The translations under genes were made by a program, and so were the position numbers. From Mucilaginibacter xinganensis (GTDB taxonomy: Bacteria > Bacteroidota > Bacteroidia > Sphingobacteriales > Sphingobacteriaceae): a stretch of DNA of 64,000 nucleotides. The number at the start of each line of letters is the position of its first letter. Within the stretch, counting starts at the first letter, position 1. Below are positions 53,745 to 61,988 of this stretch, one piece after another. The stretch lies in assembly GCF_002257585.1 (NCBI RefSeq), contig NZ_CP022743.1, positions 4,278,001-4,342,000 of the forward strand, in the 5' to 3' direction. The notes under the pieces were generated by a model that saw nothing but the letters and a program-made list of their open reading frames with translations, ran no database searches and was not told the origin of the DNA.

Positions 53745-54623
53745 TTAATTACAATTGAAAGGGCAAAGTTCGCCTTTGTCATAATCAAACCATTTTTTTG
53801 AGTCCTCTAAACATTTATAATAGTCTTTATGAGTTCCATTGTCATTTATAGTTGGCACTAAAACAAAAACGTCCTTTTCATTTGTATAAAGGGGGTCTTT
53901 ATATCCTTTTGCAAAATAAATTCTTACTCCATCTAATTTGTTCTTATGAAGTCCGTTATTTAAAAAAGATATGAAATCTAAATCGAACCATTCACTGATT
54001 GTATTGACAGTGTCTTTTCCCTGTTTACTCACCCAAACATAAGAGTCAGCACAATTTACATAATGCTTCGAATAATTAATACAGGTGTTGTCTGATAAAG
54101 AGCAAGGTGAAGATGTTTCATATAGCAACGCTCCGGGTGTTTTGCCATAACTTATAGTACCAGTTGCGCCGGAATTTAAAAAAAGTGCCTGATGATTGTA
54201 ATAATCGCGATGCCGACTTTGTGGCTGTTTAAATGAATCATCATTTTTCGTTGAGACTAAAAGGACTGAAGTTTTAAGTTGCGTGGTACTAATAGAAGGG
54301 TCACTGACAAAATAAATACGTACCCCATCTGTAGTATCCGTTTCTGTTTGTGTTTTACGTTCTGCATGCAATAGGGTATCGATATTGTTAATCGTTTCTA
54401 TGCTAAACCATACAGACGTGGGCATCGGGCTTCGATCTCTACCTTTAAAATCTTTAAAATGTTGGATCATCATACCCGCTTTTACAGCGTCAATACCATT
54501 TAATGTCGTAAACACAGTCTGTTTTGAAATTTGCAATAGTGCTGTCTTTGAAGAGTTTTTACAGCCTTGAAAAAACAAAGACGTCATTAAAACAGCAAAT
54601 ATTACAGATACTAATTTTTTCAT
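53745..54623 (-). CDS. Lipoprotein with an internally duplicated domain, function unknown
   Basis: 292 residues; lipobox FFQGC (Cys21). Two copies of one domain: residues about 50-143 and 182-270. They share SVWFSIETI / SEWFDLDFI, DGVRIYF (99-105) / DGVRIYF (231-237), TSVLLVST / DVFVLVPT and HRDYYN / HKDYYK. The C-terminus is Cys-rich (CPFNCN). I do not recognise the family. It is directly downstream of a divergent gap facing a small peptide gene. Confidence 0.75.
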   Translation of the reverse strand: MKKLVSVIFAVLMTSLFFQGCKNSSKTALLQISKQTVFTTLNGIDAVKAGMMIQHFKDFKGRDRSPMPTSVWFSIETINNIDTLLHAERKTQTETDTTDGVRIYFVSDPSISTTQLKTSVLLVSTKNDDSFKQPQSRHRDYYNHQALFLNSGATGTISYGKTPGALLYETSSPCSLSDNTCINYSKHYVNCADSYVWVSKQGKDTVNTISEWFDLDFISFLNNGLHKNKLDGVRIYFAKGYKDPLYTNEKDVFVLVPTINDNGTHKDYYKCLEDSKKWFDYDKGELCPFNCN

Positions 54624-54712
54624 TGTTGTTAAGGTTTAAGTTGTGATAAATTTAGTGATTTAATTTGAGATTTAATAATCCAAAATTCCGCACTAACTAT
54701 CACATCTACAAC

Positions 54713-54772
54713 GGGTTTAAACCCTTTTTGCTACCGTAAAATCACCTTGTAAAAAGGGGCTTTTTTACGGTA
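54713..54772. repeat. Two hairpins in the leader of the peptide gene
   Basis: GGGTTTAAACCC (54713-54724) is followed by TTTTT. Then TACCGTAAAA (54732-54741) pairs perfectly with TTTTACGGTA (54763-54772), and an inner CCTT/AAGG may pair too. Located 62 bases upstream of the plus-strand ATG at 54834; could be a terminator or attenuator. Confidence 0.5.
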
Positions 54773-54833
54773 TTATCATTTTGTTTTCCTGCTGAAATTT
54801 GAGGTATTAAAACTTATTTAAAATCTTAAACTC

Positions 54834-55043
54834 ATGGAAACGAGCGAAATTTCAGCCAACGTGAACAACATCACCTTAACTGCAGCCGCAGCGGCCGATC
54901 ACAACAAGCTTTGCAATTTATGGCCAACTGTTAAAGAAGGCCTGCAACTACTTGCCACTTTTATCAGCAACCCTGTAGTAAAAGTTATTATCAGCACGGT
55001 AATTTCAGCGGGTGACGCTATAATCGGTAAGATCTGCAATTGA
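54834..55043 (+). CDS. Small peptide, 69 residues, amphipathic/hydrophobic C-terminus
   Basis: METSEISANVNNITLTAAAA, then NPVVKVIISTVISAGDAIIGKICN at the end. It has an Ala-rich middle and a hydrophobic stretch near the C-terminus. No family recognised. It ends 64 bases before the CHAP gene, and a leader with two hairpins precedes it. Whether it is a bacteriocin-like peptide or an immunity/export partner of the CHAP gene is unknown. Confidence 0.5.
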   Translation: METSEISANVNNITLTAAAAADHNKLCNLWPTVKEGLQLLATFISNPVVKVIISTVISAGDAIIGKICN

Positions 55044-55107
55044 CCGTTTGCCCTGCGTCGTTGTGTTAACGTGCGGGGCTTTTCACAATTATTCTAAAAT
55101 TTTAAAA

Positions 55108-55563
55108 ATGTCACGTCAAACAATTATTGATGTTGAGGCTTCACAAGTCGAAACAAAAGAGAGTCCCGCGGGCTCAAATTGCACAAAGTATGGTGATTGG
55201 TTCGGCCTAAACGGACAAAAGTGGTGCGCCATATTCGTTAGCTGGGTTTACACTAAAGCGCTGCACCAGCTCGGTTACATTGACATGCCCAAAGGGTATG
55301 CGGGCTACCAGGCAGGTTACGAGCACCGGAAAAAACTGGAACTTTTGACCGAGAACCCGCAAATGGGAGATATAGTGCTATAAGATTGGGACAATGACGA
55401 TCATTGCGACCATACCGGCATCTTTTTCGAATGGATCGTAGAAGGGCAAACCTTTAAAAGCTATGAAGGAAACACTTCTTTCGGGAAAGACAGTAATGGT
55501 GGAGAAGTGATGCTTAGAACGAGGGAAATAGATTCAGTAAAAGCATTTGCATCGGTATTGTAA
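55108..55563 (+). pseudogene. CHAP-domain amidase/endopeptidase broken by an in-frame TAA
   Basis: The ATG at 55108 opens a CHAP-type cysteine hydrolase: SNCTKYGDWFGLNGQKWCAIFVSWVYTKA carries the catalytic Cys. After GDIVL a TAA lies at 55381-55383, then the same frame continues DWDNDDHCDHTGIFFEW, with the catalytic His, to a TAA at 55561-55563. The whole would be 151 residues. No frameshift occurs. The truncated 91-residue product lacks the His and should be inactive as a peptidoglycan hydrolase. No signal peptide is visible. Preceded by a small hydrophobic peptide gene. Confidence 0.82.
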
Positions 55564-55652
55564 TTTAAACAGTTACAATCCCGATAGTTAGGGATGTATT
55601 TAAACCGGGAACGCCGAAAACGGATTCAGAGTAGGCAAAAAACCTTATCACA

Positions 55653-56402
55653 TTGAAAAAAATAATATTTACATTGATATTGCTAAGTTCTATAAGATTA
55701 GCTTTTGGACAAACAGCTGATTTAAACGGCGTAACCTTTGGCTTTGGAGCCGGATACAGCCATACACATGACAGAACCTACGACTATTCACTCACAACGG
55801 ACAAAGATCATAATTTAAAATTACAGCCATTAAGTAAACAGGCTTTTGTAATATCATCAGTTATTATGGTTAAACTGGGTAAGATAGCAGTGGATCAGAA
55901 TGCTAACACTTTTGTAAAGCAATCAAAAACTTCAGTTTATAATTCACTTATCCAACAGAAATATCATTTTGACAGGCAAAATGACTCATTAGAAAATCAA
56001 GGTAAAGCTAATTTTTTAAAATCAAAAAAGCTGGATGAAAGCGTTCAGGGTCTCACTGGTGTCAGCTTTTGGGAGCATCTATCCATTAATTTAGCATTGG
56101 ACCTGGTAAATGTTGCGCCGGATGTTTCTTTTAATAAAAATATAAATGGCGGCATAGGTCTCGGGTATTTTATTACCGAAAACCTCCAGGTAGCAGCATT
56201 TTATGACGTGAGCAGAATTAGCCAGCTGCGTGACTATATTGTTGATTCTTACGAAAACAAACCTATCCCCAAAGGCGAAGGAACAAATTACAACGCACTG
56301 GACATTAAAGACACAAACCTTTTTTATAATAAAACTATAAGTGGCTGGTCATTTAAATTAATTTTTTCTTTGGCTAATAAAAAGGCTCCTAAGGCTGGAT
56401 AA
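55653..56402 (+). CDS. Exported outer-membrane-type protein of unknown function
   Basis: 249 residues starting with TTG at 55653: MKKIIFTLILLSSIRLAFGQ signal peptide. The mature part begins with a beta-strand pattern (VTFGFGAGYSHTHDRTYDYSL) and ends WSFKLIFSLANK; the middle is helical and charged. It may be a small barrel with a plug or a surface protein. No family recognised. No ATG precedes the signal peptide. Confidence 0.6.
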   Translation: MKKIIFTLILLSSIRLAFGQTADLNGVTFGFGAGYSHTHDRTYDYSLTTDKDHNLKLQPLSKQAFVISSVIMVKLGKIAVDQNANTFVKQSKTSVYNSLIQQKYHFDRQNDSLENQGKANFLKSKKLDESVQGLTGVSFWEHLSINLALDLVNVAPDVSFNKNINGGIGLGYFITENLQVAAFYDVSRISQLRDYIVDSYENKPIPKGEGTNYNALDIKDTNLFYNKTISGWSFKLIFSLANKKAPKAG

Positions 56403-56464
56403 TAGACATGGCTTTGGTGTTAGGGAAAAGGCAGTTCTTTGAAGTCAATTCATTTGAATTGCCT

Positions 56465-57766
56465 TTAATACTTTCCGAACTCCACCGTATATTCAGAAAC
56501 ATAATCATTCTTATCCCCGTCATTATCCTTAAAAAACAACCTGGCTTTTTGCCCCATTTTTAAGGAAGAGTATTTATTTTTTGCGTTTGCTTCTTCGTTT
56601 AGAGGCTGCAGCGACGGGTACCAAAGCGTATGCCCCGGCTTATTAAGCAGCAGCACGGGTTTGGTCCATTGCTGCGAATTGCTGCCGCGGCCGAGGTCGT
56701 GATTTCTATTGAATGACACATAAATGCTGCTGCCCTTCCATGACGGACCTTCCGCTTTGGCCATCAGCATTACCCAGCAGTTAAGATAGGTATTCCAGCT
56801 TACAGATGGCCCCCAGTAGTATTTACCCTTTGGCGATGATGCGGGGCCGCCACCTGCTGCCAATGGAATCTGAATAGCGGTTACTGGTTTCCCAACTCCA
56901 TTGTAAGGTACGGTAAATGCCTTGCCTCCCCATCGTTTCGCTTTCGCAACAGGGTTGTACAGGTCAGCCAGGGCAATCCGCGCTACACTGATGCACTGGC
57001 CTTTCCACTCCTCATCAGGATGGTAGGTCTTCTCGTTATATACGCCGGGATAGCCGTATTCACCGTAAAACAGGTACAGGTATTCGCCGTTTGCGACAGC
57101 CGACGGGTCGCCCGTGCCGCCGGCAAAATTTGCCGCTGTATTGTTAGGACGAAGGATGAGGCGCGGCTGCTCGTCTTCGATAAAGATGCCGCGGTTCTCC
57201 CAGCTTCGGCCGCCGTCTGTGGATTTCATAATACCGATGCGGCACACTGCCGAAGGTGATGAAGGTCCCTTTAAGCCTTGCGGCCATTTCACATTTTTAT
57301 ATCCCTTACCGGTAACCGCGTCATAAGGGAGTGTTTCAGGATAATTTTCATTGTGGTAAAGCGCAAATAAGGTTCGGCCCGATGTGTCTTTTACGTCCTG
57401 GTAGACTGACTCAAACCAAACGGCACCGTGCAGACCCGGATTTCCCGGTGCGGCATTTGGCGGTAACTTAGGTTCAATAAAATGCTTTTCTTTGGTACTG
57501 AAAGCCTCGTCAATAGTGTTCCCGGCTGCGTATTTAAGATTGTGTGACGGGCCCCACAATGGGTCCTCCCCGTATTTACCGGGAAAGATCATAAATTTAT
57601 CACCCACCCAAACTTCCGACATATTGCAGTCTACAAACGACTTAAAAACAAATTTCTTTATATGGGTGAGTTTAATCTGCGGGCGGAAGGGTGCAAGTTT
57701 TAAAGTAAAAGCATAAATGCAGGTTGCAATAACTAATAAAGCAACAACATATCCTATCTTTTTCAT
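56465..57766 (-). CDS. Exported sialidase-fold-like protein (beta-propeller with an Asp box)
   Basis: 433 residues from MKKIGYVVALLVIATC, with a signal anchor or peptide. It contains an Asp-box-like KSTDGGRSWENRG and repeated Gly/Trp/Tyr-rich blades (GDPSAVANGEYLYLFYGEYGYPG, GKYYWGPSVSWNTYLNCWVMLM). This fits a beta-propeller of the sialidase or GH43-like exported protein kind. Catalytic residues cannot be assigned with certainty. Upstream frame codons to 57841 overlap hairpins and are not counted as coding. It follows the GH20 gene on the same strand. Confidence 0.6.
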   Translation of the reverse strand: MKKIGYVVALLVIATCIYAFTLKLAPFRPQIKLTHIKKFVFKSFVDCNMSEVWVGDKFMIFPGKYGEDPLWGPSHNLKYAAGNTIDEAFSTKEKHFIEPKLPPNAAPGNPGLHGAVWFESVYQDVKDTSGRTLFALYHNENYPETLPYDAVTGKGYKNVKWPQGLKGPSSPSAVCRIGIMKSTDGGRSWENRGIFIEDEQPRLILRPNNTAANFAGGTGDPSAVANGEYLYLFYGEYGYPGVYNEKTYHPDEEWKGQCISVARIALADLYNPVAKAKRWGGKAFTVPYNGVGKPVTAIQIPLAAGGGPASSPKGKYYWGPSVSWNTYLNCWVMLMAKAEGPSWKGSSIYVSFNRNHDLGRGSNSQQWTKPVLLLNKPGHTLWYPSLQPLNEEANAKNKYSSLKMGQKARLFFKDNDGDKNDYVSEYTVEFGKY

Positions 57767-57791
57767 AGCTGTATATTTTGTAAAACTAAAA

Positions 57792-57849
57792 AGTCCCGGA
57801 CTGTAAGCCAAAAGTCGGTAAAAACTTTTACAACTTATCACCCGGGACT
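57792..57849. other. Inverted repeat in the leader of the propeller gene
   Basis: AGTCCCGG (57792-57799) and CCGGGACT (57842-57849) can form the base of a long stem in the leader. The loop is 42 bases. It may be part of the transcript end of the GH20 gene or a leader element. Confidence 0.4.
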
Positions 57850-57853
57850 AAGT

Positions 57854-57875
57854 GCTTGATTATAAATAATCAAGC
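57854..57875 (-). terminator. Hairpin after the GH20 gene
   Basis: GCTTGATTAT (57854-57863) and ATAATCAAGC (57866-57875) form a perfect 10-bp stem with a two-base loop, six bases downstream of the GH20 stop. No strong U-tract is seen, so termination is uncertain. Confidence 0.45.
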
Positions 57876-57881
57876 TAATAA

Positions 57882-59798
57882 CTATTCCGCTGCTTTCCCC
57901 AACCTTCTTTTGAGTTCAGCAACCGGCATGCTGATCATACGCCCAACCGGCTCTTTACCGCGATAGGTAATTACCTTTAATTGCGTGGCATCTTTTGGCA
58001 CTTCAATTGGCGCAGTGTATTTGGGATAAAACCTGTCGGGATATGAATTATCAAAGCTGTAATAAATATCAAGACCCGGAATTTCGTTAGTTAACTCAAC
58101 GCTTATTTTCTTATCTGCGCTGATGCCTGGCTTAAAGTCGGGATCGTACATGCTTGGCGCATATTTTACCTCTGCCTCATCAAGCCGGGCAAAATGTTTT
58201 TCAACCTTCGGATAAAAGTTATTCCAGTTTTTCTTGTCCTTTGGCGACCATACAGATTCTGAAATAGCAAGACCGCGCGGCCAAGTCATATATTCGGCCT
58301 GCCTGAAATTAAATACTTGTTCGGTCCATAAATTGGCTTGCCCGCCTAGTATAAGTTTGGCGTCTGCACTGTCAGGAACCGGGTCAAACTGGTACGATTT
58401 ATTGAGGCGCAGGCTAGCATATACATGTGGCTCCATTACACGGTCGCTTTGCATATAGTCCAGGTAGGCAAACGTGGTTGGGCTCATCACCACTTCATGG
58501 CCAAGCTTAGATGCCGTGATACCGCCTTTTATCCCCCGCCAGCTCATTACAGCAGCTTTAGGGCCAAGGCCCCCTTCTATGATCTCGTCCCAGCCCATAA
58601 ATTTCTTGCCTTTTGATTCAACTATTGTTTCCAGCCGTTTCTCAAAGTAGCTCTGCACTTCTTCCATAGTCTTTAAATTTTCCTTTTGCATCAGCGCTTT
58701 AACATCGGCGCTTTGCTCCCAGAAATTCTTTGCGCACTCATCGCCGCCCAAATGGATATAACCAAACGGAAAAAGCTGTGCAACCTCTGTCATAACCTTA
58801 TCTAAAAACTCATAGGTTTTTTCACTGGCCGGGTTAAGCGTGTTGTCAACCAGCGCCTTGATGCCTGTTGGTCCAAAATCCATCATGTGCTCGCCGGAGC
58901 GTACCTGGTATTTATCAGCGCCCGGGGTGCATGACAGTTCAGGGTATGACACTACAGCTGCAAGGCTATGGCCCGGCACATCAACTTCGGGCATAATATT
59001 CAGAAAACGATCTCTTCCATATTGTACAAGTTCCCTAATATCATCCTGGGTATAAAACCCGCCGTAAGTGCGCGGTTCATCAGGTGTTGGGGCCGAGAAG
59101 TTGCCGAACTCACCCACTTTTTTAACGTTGTAAGCACCAACCGTGGTTAAACGTGGCAGGCTTTTAATTTCAATACGCCAGCCTTCATCATCAGTAAGGT
59201 GCATGTGTAACAAGTTAAATTTGTAGCGCACCAACTGGTCGATGTATTGTTTTACCTCTTCCTTAGTAAAAAAATGGCGCGACACATCAAGCATTAACCC
59301 TCTCCAGGCAAACCTCGGATAATCTGTAATATCAACACAAGGTGCGGTCCATTTAATGTGGTGTACTTCGGTACTTTCAATCTCTTTTGGCAACAGTTGC
59401 ATCAGCGTTTGTACGCCATAAAATAAACCTGCCGGATCGGTAGCCCTTATCACAATACCCTTGGTACCCACCCAAAGGTGATAGCCCTCTTTACCAAGTT
59501 CAGCATCGGCGGATGTTGCCAGCACCAGCTTAATTGTTGCCGCAGCAGCAAATTTACTTCTCACCGTAACAATTGCGCCTGTTGCACCAGTCAGCTTCTT
59601 TTTAAGGTAATCAGTTACTTGTGTTGTTCCGGCACCTGAAGGAGCCTGTATGGTTACATTTTTGGGTAAAATAAATTGACCGGGCTTAGTTATTGTTTTT
59701 ACCGGTTCGGGTATTATAGCCAGTGCATTTTTTGTAGTTTGGCTAAACGATAAAAAAGAAACAAAACAACAGCACAACGCTAAGGATAGTTTTTTCAT
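57882..59798 (-). CDS. Exported glycoside hydrolase family 20 beta-N-acetylhexosaminidase
   Basis: 638 residues; signal peptide ends LSFSQ. N-terminal GH20b domain, then barrel with FAWRGLMLDVSRHFFTKEEV, LHMHLTDDEGWRIEIKSLP, MPEVDVPGHS, the catalytic pair Asp-Glu in HLGGDECAKNFWEQ and FMGWDEIIEGGL. A C-terminal FN3/chitobiase-like domain (DIYYSFDNSYPDRFYP) follows. It removes terminal GlcNAc/GalNAc in the periplasm. All catalytic elements appear intact. Probably functions with the adjacent sialidase-like protein in glycan scavenging. Confidence 0.94.
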   Translation of the reverse strand: MKKLSLALCCCFVSFLSFSQTTKNALAIIPEPVKTITKPGQFILPKNVTIQAPSGAGTTQVTDYLKKKLTGATGAIVTVRSKFAAAATIKLVLATSADAELGKEGYHLWVGTKGIVIRATDPAGLFYGVQTLMQLLPKEIESTEVHHIKWTAPCVDITDYPRFAWRGLMLDVSRHFFTKEEVKQYIDQLVRYKFNLLHMHLTDDEGWRIEIKSLPRLTTVGAYNVKKVGEFGNFSAPTPDEPRTYGGFYTQDDIRELVQYGRDRFLNIMPEVDVPGHSLAAVVSYPELSCTPGADKYQVRSGEHMMDFGPTGIKALVDNTLNPASEKTYEFLDKVMTEVAQLFPFGYIHLGGDECAKNFWEQSADVKALMQKENLKTMEEVQSYFEKRLETIVESKGKKFMGWDEIIEGGLGPKAAVMSWRGIKGGITASKLGHEVVMSPTTFAYLDYMQSDRVMEPHVYASLRLNKSYQFDPVPDSADAKLILGGQANLWTEQVFNFRQAEYMTWPRGLAISESVWSPKDKKNWNNFYPKVEKHFARLDEAEVKYAPSMYDPDFKPGISADKKISVELTNEIPGLDIYYSFDNSYPDRFYPKYTAPIEVPKDATQLKVITYRGKEPVGRMISMPVAELKRRLGKAAE

Positions 59799-60046
59799 AT
59801 TTATTCTATAAAGGGTTTATTGGCTGGGATATCTGGCTGCAAATTATACTTTTTAAATAATATTAAAAAGTGATTTAAACATAAAGTTTTATCCGCCAGG
59901 CCAAAAAACCAGCAAATCAAAAAGAGATTTTCAAATTTAAGTGCTATACTTAATTCCACCCTTGAGTTTTTTTTCAGTTTACGCGGCATTCGGACTTAAC
60001 TAAAAATAGTATATTGCGTCACCAAGACACATTATAACCTTTTTTA

Positions 60047-61615
60047 ATGAAAAAAATATCCGCCTTTGCAGGGTGCGCATTACTGGTCGCAGCTGCTATT
60101 CTGTTTTATTCTTTTAAATTTAAAACAGTAATCATAGTTTTACCAGGTACTATCCACGTTGATGGCGGCGAAATCTCCGGCGTAAAAAGTGCATCGGGCG
60201 ATGTAATGTCATTTAAAGGGATCCCTTTTGCGGCTCCTCCTGTTGCCGGGCTGCGCTGGAAAGCACCCCAACCTGTTTTACCCTGGGCCGGCGTAAAAAA
60301 ATGTGACGCGTTTGGTCCCAGCCCCATGCAGCCAAAACCGGTACCTTTCGGCGTTTACACCAACGAGTTCCTTATTCCCGAACAACCTATTGACGAAGAT
60401 TGCCTTTACCTTAACGTTTGGGCCAAAAATACCATAGGTGTAAAAAAGCCGGTTTTTGTCTGGATCTACGGCGGCGGATTTGGCAGTGGTGGCGCTGCTG
60501 TGCCGATTTATGATGGTGAGGCTCTGGCAAAAAAGGGAGTAATTTTTGTATCCATCAACTATCGTGTAGGTGTTTTTGGTTTTCTGGCCCATCCTGAACT
60601 TACTAAGGAATCTTCGGACAAGGCGTCCGGGAATTATGCCCTGCTCGACCAGATCGCGGCGTTGAAATGGGTTAAAAAAAACATCGCCAGCTTTGGCGGC
60701 GACCCTGGCAACGTAACCATAGCCGGACAGTCGGCTGGCTCCATGAGCGTAAATTGCCTGGTTGCATCCCCTGCGGCAAAAGGCCTGTTCAACAAAGCTA
60801 TTGCCGAAAGCGGCTCGTTAATGGTATCAAACCCTATGATCAAATCAACCAACCTGCACGATGCGGAACAACAGGGAATCAAACTTGCGGCAGCCCTGCA
60901 TGTAAATTCATTAGATGAATTACGGAAAGTTCCTACGGCAGATTTGATGAAAATCCCCGGTGGATACGCCCCAATTGTTGACGGTTACGTTTTGCCGGAG
61001 CCTGTTTCGCAAATTTTTGCAGAAGGAAAGGAAAACAAGGTACCCTTACTTATAGGCTGGAATGCCGACGAAGGATTTGTAAGCGCTTTTAAAACTAAAG
61101 AAGATTTTATAAAAGAAGCTAAAAACCAATATGGCAGTGATGCGGACGAATTTTTTAAATACTTTACCGCCGGTACTGATGAAGAGGCCGCCCGCTCACA
61201 AACCAAGTTAAGCAGGGATATGATATTTGCAATGTCGGGTTATAAATGGGCAACGTTGCAGGCACAAAAAGCAAAAGAACCCGTTTATGTTTATTACTTT
61301 CAGCATAAGCTGCCCGCCACGCCCGATTTTGAAAAATATGGCGCTTTCCACACCGGGGAGGTTGCTTATGTAATGGATAACTTAAAATTTCTGCACCGCC
61401 CCTGGAAAGTTGAAGACCGGCTATTGGCCAGCCAGGTATCAGGTTATTGGGTTAATTTTATTAAAAACGGAAATCCAAACAGCGCTAACCTGCCGGCATG
61501 GCCCAAATATAACAACAGCAAGAGCCAGGTTATGGTATTTGACAATAGGGCGATGCATAAAAGATTACCGGACAAGGAGGAATTGGCGTTTATGCTGAAG
61601 CGGGCAGAAAAGTAA
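60047..61615 (+). CDS. Type B carboxylesterase (alpha/beta hydrolase), exported
   Basis: 522 residues. Hydrophobic N-terminus (CALLVAAAILFYSF) acts as a signal peptide or anchor. GIPFAAPPVAGLRWKAPQ, EDCLYLNVW, FVWIYGGGFGSGG (oxyanion loop), the nucleophile Ser in VTIAGQSAGSMSVNCL and His in GAFHTGEVAYVMDN are the carboxylesterase/cholinesterase-like set. Hydrolyses ester substrates, identity unknown. Single-gene unit, facing clpC on the same strand. Confidence 0.9.
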   Translation: MKKISAFAGCALLVAAAILFYSFKFKTVIIVLPGTIHVDGGEISGVKSASGDVMSFKGIPFAAPPVAGLRWKAPQPVLPWAGVKKCDAFGPSPMQPKPVPFGVYTNEFLIPEQPIDEDCLYLNVWAKNTIGVKKPVFVWIYGGGFGSGGAAVPIYDGEALAKKGVIFVSINYRVGVFGFLAHPELTKESSDKASGNYALLDQIAALKWVKKNIASFGGDPGNVTIAGQSAGSMSVNCLVASPAAKGLFNKAIAESGSLMVSNPMIKSTNLHDAEQQGIKLAAALHVNSLDELRKVPTADLMKIPGGYAPIVDGYVLPEPVSQIFAEGKENKVPLLIGWNADEGFVSAFKTKEDFIKEAKNQYGSDADEFFKYFTAGTDEEAARSQTKLSRDMIFAMSGYKWATLQAQKAKEPVYVYYFQHKLPATPDFEKYGAFHTGEVAYVMDNLKFLHRPWKVEDRLLASQVSGYWVNFIKNGNPNSANLPAWPKYNNSKSQVMVFDNRAMHKRLPDKEELAFMLKRAEK

Positions 61616-61988
61616 GCGGGGTGACAGAAATTAATTAACTATCGCACCCGGCAACGTAGTTATGCCTTAATGTCATATTAATAATTATTTAACTGCCATT
61701 GGTACCTTGTTGTTGTCATAAACGTATCTATAATTAAACCAATTGATCATAATTATATCAAAAAGCTATAAATCCACGTTTTTTTTTAGGAATCTGTTGC
61801 GATTGTTGGTTTTATTTATAAAATTGCTAAACAAAATTTGAGTTTAGTAATAGGTTTATCACGGCAATGTCTGCTTTAGGTGCAACCAAAAAACTTGGCA
61901 ATAATATTGTTGATATGTGTAAAACAACACGTCCGGATTATTAAAACAATTTAATACATTAGGACGTTCATAAATCGGAAGGATATAT
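61616..61988. other. 373-base intergenic region upstream of clpC
   Basis: AT-rich leader region between the esterase and clpC. No gene, clear terminator or unambiguous TAnnTTTG box was identified. A promoter of clpC must lie here. Confidence 0.5.

Noticed and set aside
59801..59989. Minus-strand 62-codon frame upstream of the GH20 gene
   Set aside because: Occupies the AT-rich leader; no conserved pattern and no promoter or start context.
61616..61988. Possible CIRCE or heat-shock operator upstream of clpC
   Set aside because: No TTAGCACTC-N9-GAGTGCTAA-like inverted repeat is present in this stretch.
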